DNA of 64,000 nt from Opitutaceae bacterium (GTDB taxonomy: Bacteria; Verrucomicrobiota; Verrucomicrobiia; Opitutales; Opitutaceae). The notes below the pieces were generated by a model. That model searched no databases. It was not told where the DNA came from and saw nothing but the letters and a program-made list of their open reading frames with translations. The translations under genes and the position numbers were made by a program. This document shows, one piece after another, positions 59,074 through 64,000 of the stretch (position 1 is its first letter; the number at the start of each line of letters is the position of its first letter). The stretch covers positions 1-64,000 of the forward strand of contig JADJZJ010000001.1 in NCBI GenBank assembly GCA_016715765.1, given 5' to 3'.

Positions 59074-60132
59074 TTATTTCGCCTTCCGGAGGGTGACGTC
59101 GCCATTCATGGCGGTGACGTGGATCTCGGTGCCGCCGCCGTTGAGCGTGCCGGAGACCAGCTTGCCGCCGGTCATCGGGGGCAGGGGCGGGAGTGGCGGC
59201 AGGGGGGCGACCGGGCCGCCGGCCTCCGTCTGATCCCGGGCTTCCTGCGCGGCTTCACGGGCGGCCTGCGCCGCCTCGCGCATGGCCTCGGCGGCCTCGC
59301 GGGCGGCTTCGGCGCCGGCCCTGATGGCCGCGCGGACCGACTCCCGCACCTCGGAGGAACTGTCGCTGTGGACGCTGGTGTCCGGGCCGACATTGACGAT
59401 CACGCGCCCGGTCTTGAGTTTGCCGCGGATGGACTCGGTCTTGGTGACCAGGCTCTTGTCGTCGAAGTCGGTCAGGATGGCGCCGTTCTGGGTGCGCAGG
59501 CGGACATTGGCCTTGGCATCGGCGGGCACGACGAGGTCGATCTCGCCGTTCATGGAGGTGAAGGAGAGAGGTTTGCCTTCACGGAGGGTCTGGATGTTGG
59601 CGGAAATTTCGCCGTTCATGGTTTCGACCAGCGCGCCGCCGGTGACGTCCTCGAGCACGACTTCGCCATTGAGGCTCTTGATCTCGATGTCGCCGGTGAT
59701 CCGGCCGACGGACACCTCGCCGCCGAACGAGCTGCTGATCACGACGTTTGTCGTGCGCGGCACGGTGATGTCGAAACTGGAGTCATTCCGGCCGAAGTTG
59801 AATTCGTGCCCGGCGTCGAGGATGACGACGTTGTCCTTTTCTGTGAGCGAGTAGGACGAGGATTCCGAGAGCACGCGCAGGCCGTCGGAGCGCGGGTGGT
59901 CCGTTGCCGCCGGCATCTCCGTGCTCACCGCGACCTCGGCTGTTTCGGCGCCGCGGATCCGGATGTCGCCCATGGCAATCGTGATGCGCAGGGTGCCCGG
60001 CTTGGAGGGGTCGGAGAACTTGATGGTGTTTTTATCGGGGCTGTCGGAGGCGCGGGCCACGGTGGCGGCCGGCGCGATGGCCAGCAGGCAGCTGGCGACG
60101 AGGGGAAGGAAGGGCAGGCGGATGGTATTCAT
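59074..60132 (-). CDS. Exported DUF4097-type beta-repeat protein with an alanine-rich helix
   Basis: 352 residues. A signal peptide precedes ASDSPDKNT. The body is a series of short beta repeats typical of adhesin-like DUF4097/DUF4098 proteins: NVVISSSFGGEVSVGRITGDIEIKSLNGEVVLEDVTGGALVETMNGEISANI, with the SLNGE/TMNGE/SMNGE unit recurring. Residues ~260-300 form a charged Ala-rich helix (EAAREAAEAMREAAQAAREA) and a Pro-rich linker, then one more repeat. In ECF operons such proteins may sense or shape the envelope. It is the third gene after sigma and anti-sigma, 57 bp downstream. Confidence 0.85.
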   Translation of the reverse strand: MNTIRLPFLPLVASCLLAIAPAATVARASDSPDKNTIKFSDPSKPGTLRITIAMGDIRIRGAETAEVAVSTEMPAATDHPRSDGLRVLSESSSYSLTEKDNVVILDAGHEFNFGRNDSSFDITVPRTTNVVISSSFGGEVSVGRITGDIEIKSLNGEVVLEDVTGGALVETMNGEISANIQTLREGKPLSFTSMNGEIDLVVPADAKANVRLRTQNGAILTDFDDKSLVTKTESIRGKLKTGRVIVNVGPDTSVHSDSSSEVRESVRAAIRAGAEAAREAAEAMREAAQAAREAAQEARDQTEAGGPVAPLPPLPPLPPMTGGKLVSGTLNGGGTEIHVTAMNGDVTLRKAK

Positions 60133-60189
60133 TTTAAGGGTGGGTTTTGGGTGGTGGGCGGTTCGTTTCGCCGGTCGTGTGAAGGGGCT

Positions 60190-61029
60190 TCAGATCTGGA
60201 CCAGGGCGCGCTTGGCGGCGTCGCGCACGGAGCGGTCGAACTTGTCGGAGCGGGCCATCTCCTGGAGCGTGGGGGCGGCTTCGCGGTCCTTGGCGGCGAC
60301 GAGGAAGTCGATCATGGACACCTGCACCAGGGGATTCTGTTCGCGGGTGAGCGAGGCGAGCACGCCGGCGCGCACGACCTCCTTGTCGGCATGCTGGTAA
60401 AGGGCCTCCAGGGCGGTGAGGCGGACATTGGTGCTGGAGTCCAGCGCGAGGGTGCTGATGAGCTTCGTGATCAGCTGATCGTCGTCCTGGGTGAGATTCT
60501 GCGCGGCGAGCACTCCCTTGAGCCGTTCACCGGCCGGCTGCTGCTGGAGGAGGGAATAGCCGACCAGCTGGGTCATGGAATCGACCTTTTTGCGCAGGTC
60601 GGCGAGTTCCTGCTGCGTGGCTTGGTCGGGGGAACTGGTGGCGGGAATCGTGACGGGGGCGGTCCGCTGCGGCGAATAGTGCCCGGCGACAAATCCGAGG
60701 GCGAGGAGGCCGCCGGCGGCGAGCGGGGAGAGGATCCAGCGCCAGACATTGGCGCCCGGGGTTGGGCGGCGGCGGGCGGCGACCGGGGCGGCCGCGGCGG
60801 CGGAGCGCTTCTCGTCCTCCAGCATGGCGTAGAAATTGGCGCGGAGGCGCGGGCCGGGCTTGGCGGCGGGCAGCGCATCAAGGCGGTCGAGGGTGTCCCG
60901 GAGCGAGGCAAATTCGCGCTGGCAGGCAGGGCAGGAGGCCAGATGGGTGCGGATGTCGCCGCTCACCGGGCCTTCAAGGCGCTGGTCAAGGAGTTCGGCG
61001 AAACGATCGCGGGCTTGGACGCAGTTCAT
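60190..61029 (-). CDS. Anti-sigma factor with zinc-finger and HEAT-like periplasmic part
   Basis: 279 residues. The cytoplasmic N-terminus MNCVQARDRFAELLDQRLEG...HLASCPACQREF is an HxxxCxxC anti-sigma zinc finger (ZAS). One membrane helix follows (WRWILSPLAAGGLLALGFVAGHY). Beyond it lie a coiled-coil-like stretch (QQELADLRKKVDSMTQ) and a helical-repeat region (SSTNVRLTALEALYQHADKEVVRAGVLASL) resembling HEAT repeats. Its ATG overlaps the sigma stop by ATGA, so the pair is translationally coupled. It should hold the ECF sigma factor inactive until an envelope signal. Confidence 0.9.
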   Translation of the reverse strand: MNCVQARDRFAELLDQRLEGPVSGDIRTHLASCPACQREFASLRDTLDRLDALPAAKPGPRLRANFYAMLEDEKRSAAAAAPVAARRRPTPGANVWRWILSPLAAGGLLALGFVAGHYSPQRTAPVTIPATSSPDQATQQELADLRKKVDSMTQLVGYSLLQQQPAGERLKGVLAAQNLTQDDDQLITKLISTLALDSSTNVRLTALEALYQHADKEVVRAGVLASLTREQNPLVQVSMIDFLVAAKDREAAPTLQEMARSDKFDRSVRDAAKRALVQI

Positions 61030-61601
61030 GTTGTTTTCTCCTTTTGCAGTTGGAAATAGACGTCGCGCAGCTCGCGGAGTGCGCGGTGGGCGCGGACCTT
61101 GGCGGCGCCGACGGAACATTCCAGGATTCCGGCGATCTCGGCGAAGGACAGTTCCTGGAAACGGCTCAGCAGCAGGATCTCGCGGTCGTCGCGGTCGAGC
61201 CGGTTGAGCGCGCGGTGCAGAAAGGCGTGATCGTCGCTGATCCCGGCCTCGTCCCCGGCGTTGGGCCGGGCATCGGCGTATTCCTGCAGGTCGGCCGGAT
61301 CAGTGGCCGCCGGGGCGGCGTTGTGCTTGCGGAAATAGTCGGCGGCGCAGCGGCGGGCGAGATGGTACATCCACGCCGTGAACGAGCCGTCATCGCGGTA
61401 GGTGTGGCGGTACTTGAGCATGCGCTGGAACACCGTCTGCACGATGTCCTCGGCGGCGAGGCGATCCCCGGTGAGTTTCCCGAGATAGCCGTAGAGCGGG
61501 CCGTGATGGCGTTCGAAGAGTTCACCGAGCGCGTCGAGTTCGCCGTCGCGAACGGCCAGCATCAGCGCATGGTCGGTGTGGTGGGGTGAGGTGGTGTCCA
61601 C
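61026..61601 (-). CDS. ECF-type RNA polymerase sigma factor
   Basis: 191 residues from a GTG at 61601, chosen because it gives the usual ECF length; an ATG ~13 codons later is an alternative. Region 2 is ELDALGELFERHHGPLYGYLGKLTGD...AEDIVQTVFQRML with the DIVQ motif, and region 4 is ALNRLDRDDREILLLSRFQELSFAEIAGILECSVGAAKVRAHRALRELR. It directs polymerase to its own and target promoters. First gene of the sigma/anti-sigma/DUF4097 operon. Divergent from the metallo-hydrolase across ~175 bp. Confidence 0.93.
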   Translation of the reverse strand: MDTTSPHHTDHALMLAVRDGELDALGELFERHHGPLYGYLGKLTGDRLAAEDIVQTVFQRMLKYRHTYRDDGSFTAWMYHLARRCAADYFRKHNAAPAATDPADLQEYADARPNAGDEAGISDDHAFLHRALNRLDRDDREILLLSRFQELSFAEIAGILECSVGAAKVRAHRALRELRDVYFQLQKEKTT

Positions 61602-61778
61602 GTTGGAATGACGTGCCAGTCTAGCGTTGGCCGGGCCGGAGGAAATACGGAAGTCTGTGAGATCGGCAATCACGGGTGGTAAGCGGCATGTGCTGGTTGC
61701 AGGAGGGGAAACCGCCGGCCGGACCAATGGTTACCAAAAAATTTGGCCAAAAGGCCCGGCCGGTGCATGATTTTCGCC

Positions 61779-62709
61779 ATGAACCGCCGTGATTTCCTGC
61801 TCCGTTCCTCGCTGTTGGTTTCAACGGGTTTGCTTGCCCGCGTTCCGTTAAGCGCCCAAACGTCGGCTCCGGGCTGCCTCCGCTGGGCCGGTCACCACGT
61901 TCAAATCGCTGCGCCGCCATACCGGCATCTTCACCGGTCGCGGGGGTACCATCGGCTGGCTGGTGAATGCCGATGCGTTGCTGGCAGTGGACACGCAATT
62001 CCCTGATACAGCGGCGCTTTGCCTGGCCGGCCTGCCGGGTCGGGACGGCCGGATGCTCGATGCCGTGATCAACACGCACCACCATGGCGACCACACGGGC
62101 GGCAATGGCATCTTCAAGGCGGCGGCCAGGACGATCGTGGCCCAGGCCAATGTGCCGCGGTTCCAACTCGCGGCGGCGGAGCGGGCGGGCACGGTTGAAA
62201 AGCAGGTCTTTGCCGACCAGACCTTTCCCGAGGTCTGGCGGCGCGAACTCGGCGACGAAATCGTCACGGCGCAATACCACGGCCCCGCGCACACCGGCGG
62301 CGACGTGATCGTGCATTTCGAGCGCGCCAACGTGGTGCACATGGGCGATCTGGTCTTCAACCGCCTTTACCCGGTCATCGACCGGCCGGGCGGGGCCAGC
62401 ATCCGGCATTGGATCACGGTGCTGGAGGAGGCCGCGGTCAATTATCCGGCGGATGCCATCTATGTCTTTGGCCACGGCAATCCGAAGTTCGGCGTGACGG
62501 GCGAACGCGGGGACCTGCTGGCATTCCGTGACTATCTGGCGGCCCTGCTGGCCCAGGTGGAAAAGGAAATCGCGGCCGGAAAACCCAAGGATCAGATCGT
62601 GGCCTTGGAGAACCTGCCCGGCTTTGCCGACTACCACCTGCCCCGGCCCAACCGGCTCGGCAGCAACCTCGGCGTGGCCTACGATGAGCTGACGGACAAG
62701 GCGGGTTGA
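61779..62709 (+). CDS. Tat-exported metallo-beta-lactamase-fold hydrolase, one-base frameshift
   Basis: 309 residues after correction. MNRRDFLLRSSLLVSTGLL is a twin-arginine signal (NRRDFLLR). The zinc motif THHHGDHTGG (HxHxDH) is near residue 108, with later ligands in GPAHTGGDVIVHF, VVHMGDLVFN and VFGHGN. Between Tat signal and body one extra G in 61871-61873 shifts the frame; removing it reads AQTSAPAASAGPVTTFKSLRRHTG into GGTIGWLVNADALLAVDTQ. As written, only an internal start at 61963 gives the catalytic part without export. Likely a periplasmic metal-dependent hydrolase (lactonase or cyclase-like), not necessarily acting on antibiotics. Confidence 0.85.
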
Positions 62710-62716
62710 AGCTGGA

Positions 62717-62866
62717 TGTAGGGCGGGGTCTCGAACCCCGCCTAGGGCTTGTGCTCCGGTAGGCAGCGAGCTTGCTCGCGCTCGAAACGCGCGCGCAGCA
62801 CCATCAAGCGCCCGCAAGCGGGCTGCCTACCAATGCAGGCGGGGTTCGGAGACCCCGCCCTACCAT
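62717..62866. repeat. RA pair enclosing a GGTAGGCAGC.../...GCTGCCTACC pair
   Basis: RA forward 62717-62743 (one base short) and inverted 62840-62866. Inside: GGTAGGCAGCGAGCTTGCTC (62759-) and inverted CGCCCGCAAGCGGGCTGCCTACC (~62809-62831). Another two-layer nest. Confidence 0.85.
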
Positions 62867-62961
62867 TTAGCCGCTGCGCATGGTTTAACCCGGCTGATGG
62901 CAAGATATGGCGAGCAATGCCGCTTTCCCCTTGGCGGATTCTGCATATACTCACCCTCAGA

Positions 62962-62968
62962 AAGGAGG
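62962..62968 (+). promoter_or_regulatory. Strong Shine-Dalgarno (AAGGAGG)
   Basis: AAAGGAGG ends four bases before the ATG at 62973. It decides the start of the kinase gene and stands out because most genes in this window lack a clear Shine-Dalgarno. Confidence 0.85.
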
Positions 62969-62972
62969 CGTT

Positions 62973-63680
62973 ATGAATCTCCAACCCTCGCTTCAGCACG
63001 CCGAAGCTTACATCAACATTCATGTTTCCCGTACCGGCCCGGATTATCATGAGAAAGCACCGGGGCCGTTTGTCACCATCTCCCGGGAAGCCGGGACCGG
63101 GGTGTCCGCCTTCGCCAACCAACTTGCCAGCCGGCTGGATCACGAGTTGCCGGGGGAGAAGCCGTGGACCGTGTTCGACGGCAATCTGGTCGAGACCATG
63201 CTCAAGTCGCGCGAGCTCTCGCCCCGCCTCGCCGTCTTCCTGCCCGAGGACCGGGTCTCGGATTTCCAGGCGTCGGTCGGCGAGATTGTCGGATTGCATC
63301 CGAGTCTCTGGGACCTGATCCAGCGCACCAACGAGATGATGCGGCAACTGGTGCGGGCGGGCCACGTCATCCTCGTGGGCCGGGGCGCCAACTTCGCCAC
63401 TGCCGAGATCGCGCATGGCGTCCATCTGCGTCTCGTGGCGCCGGTCGAGTATCGGGCGCACAGCAAGGCGCACGAAATGGACATGGCCACCGAGGCCGCC
63501 ATTGCCCACAACGCCCGGGTGGATGCCGCCCGGCGCAAGTATGTGCGCTCGGTCTTCGAAGCCGATGTCGAACGGCCGCAGGCCTACGATCTGGTGATCA
63601 ATGTGGCCCGGGTGCCGCTGGAGCAGGCGGTGGGTTTGTCGGTCGCCCTGGTCGGCCGGCATGTGCCCGTGACGGCTTGA
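62973..63680 (+). CDS. Cytidylate-kinase-like (AAK6-type) P-loop protein
   Basis: 235 residues. The P-loop-like GPFVTISREAGTGVSAFANQLAS is the hallmark of the cytidylate-kinase-like family, with a C-terminal LID/Arg region (DAARRKYVRSVFEADVERPQAYDLVINVARV). VILVGRGANFATAEI fits the phosphate-handling helix. True Cmk proteins differ in length and motif order, so the substrate may be another nucleotide or a regulatory role. The frame is open further upstream, but the Shine-Dalgarno fixes the start at 62973. Confidence 0.88.
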   Translation: MNLQPSLQHAEAYINIHVSRTGPDYHEKAPGPFVTISREAGTGVSAFANQLASRLDHELPGEKPWTVFDGNLVETMLKSRELSPRLAVFLPEDRVSDFQASVGEIVGLHPSLWDLIQRTNEMMRQLVRAGHVILVGRGANFATAEIAHGVHLRLVAPVEYRAHSKAHEMDMATEAAIAHNARVDAARRKYVRSVFEADVERPQAYDLVINVARVPLEQAVGLSVALVGRHVPVTA

Positions 63681-63710
63681 AGCAGGGCAGGTCAAAGACC
63701 TGCCCTGCTT
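63681..63710. terminator. Hairpin after the kinase gene
   Basis: AGCAGGGCAGGTC, AAA, GACCTGCCCTGCTT: a 13-bp perfect stem starting one base after the stop codon. No strong T-run. The same GCAGGTC/GACCTGC core appears in hairpins at 37587-37609 and 55569-55592. Confidence 0.65.
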
Positions 63711-63821
63711 GCTGCGATTCGGCGGCACATCATTACACGAGCATCAGCCGTCCGCCCGCCCGGGTTGCGCGGCGTGCGATTGCAGCATTGTCATGCGCCG
63801 GACCGCGGGCAGATTCGCCGC

Positions 63822-64000
63822 ATGGTTGCCCCCGGCCAGACCACCGTCCGCACGTGGACCGAATTCCAGCGCCGCTGGTCCGGCGTGCATAATTTTCTGC
63901 TGGCCGGCGAATGCGTGCCCTTTGCCTTCGACCTGCCGCCGTTGGATCGCGTCGTGGCGGAACTGCGGGCCGATGAGAAGGCGCGCATCACGCCCGGTAC
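63822..64000 (+). CDS. Hypothetical protein, 5' part only (runs off window)
   Basis: About 59 residues readable from the ATG at 63822: MVAPGQTTVRTWTEFQRRW, VHNFLLAGECVPFAFDLPP, LDRVVAELRADEKARITPG. Composition is normal for the window and there is no stop before 64000. Family is not recognised. Codon use and the mixed charged/hydrophobic pattern support a real gene, but the start is uncertain. Confidence 0.5.
   Translation, partial: MVAPGQTTVRTWTEFQRRWSGVHNFLLAGECVPFAFDLPPLDRVVAELRADEKARITPG

Overview
The window is GC-rich, densely coded chromosomal DNA. Gene content fits a free-living or particle-associated member of the Verrucomicrobiota, most likely Opitutaceae. This is an inference from the mix of families (kelch/Na+-symporter fusion, DUF4838 glycosidase-like protein, cellulase-like barrel, sulfatase with radical-SAM maturase, very large RHS protein) and from weak Shine-Dalgarno usage. 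No marker gene fixes the genus.

Layout. Positions 1-13,700 hold an AEC permease end, an aldo/keto reductase, a TerC membrane protein, a ribosome-hibernation factor, a kelch-Na+/solute symporter fusion, an EamA transporter, tex (frameshifted by an 11-bp duplication), a small lipoprotein, and a solute-binding protein overlapping a TPR-type gene. Positions 13,800-37,500 are a glycan-catabolism region: GH38 alpha-mannosidase, amidohydrolase, serine hydrolase, cellulase-like barrel, nagB, nagA, esterase, AGE epimerase, ROK kinase, an ABC importer (binding protein and two permeases, no ATPase), GH20 hexosaminidase, a DUF4838 protein and a GH2 beta-mannosidase. Together these suit uptake and breakdown of mannose- and GlcNAc-containing glycans such as N-glycans. 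Positions 37,900-43,200 hold ssrA (tmRNA), a DUF4242 protein, a GlxA-type regulator, and a divergent sulfatase/anaerobic sulfatase-maturase pair. Positions 43,300-52,500 hold a secreted Ig-like/calcium-repeat protein, a ~2,030-residue RHS protein, and a frameshifted zinc-phospholipase-like toxin tip in visibly AT-richer DNA. Positions 52,500-64,000 hold a fatty-acid desaturase, an MFS transporter, an SDR/enolase-superfamily/M24 peptidase set, an ECF sigma/anti-sigma/DUF4097 operon, a Tat-exported metallo-beta-lactamase-fold protein (frameshifted), a cytidylate-kinase-like protein and a partial gene.

The most striking feature is not a gene. Intergenic spaces are filled with at least a dozen families of short palindromic repeats. 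Their two arms flank other repeat families, giving concentric nested palindromes up to about 420 bp (25942-26363, five families deep). One ~29-bp palindrome (family RC) sits inside arms of two other families. One copy of family RB lies in frame in the 5' end of a gene. Names used in the entries, each with the start of its arm: RA GTAGGGCGGGGTCTCC; RB GTAGCTACGAGCGTGAGC; RC CTCCGTAGGCCCGGCGAAGG; RD AACCACGGATTTCACGGAT; RE TTTTACAGGAGGAAGCAGAG; RF GTAGGAGCGGCTTTACGCCG; RG GTAGGAGCCTGCTTGCAGGC; RH GTAGGGCCGGACCTTGGTCC; RI CTGGGAGCGCGGGCGGCCCG; RJ GCCGGTCTTCAGCCGGCACT; RK CATTCTGAACGCAGTGAAGA; RL GTAGCGCCCGGCCTCCGGAC.

Caution on quality. Several otherwise well-conserved genes carry single-base or 11-bp frameshifts (tex, first ABC permease, GH2, metallo-hydrolase, RHS tip), and two long poly-G tracts (18290-18541, 21155-21188) look like sequencing or assembly artefacts. 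Some apparent gene breaks and fusions may therefore not be biological.
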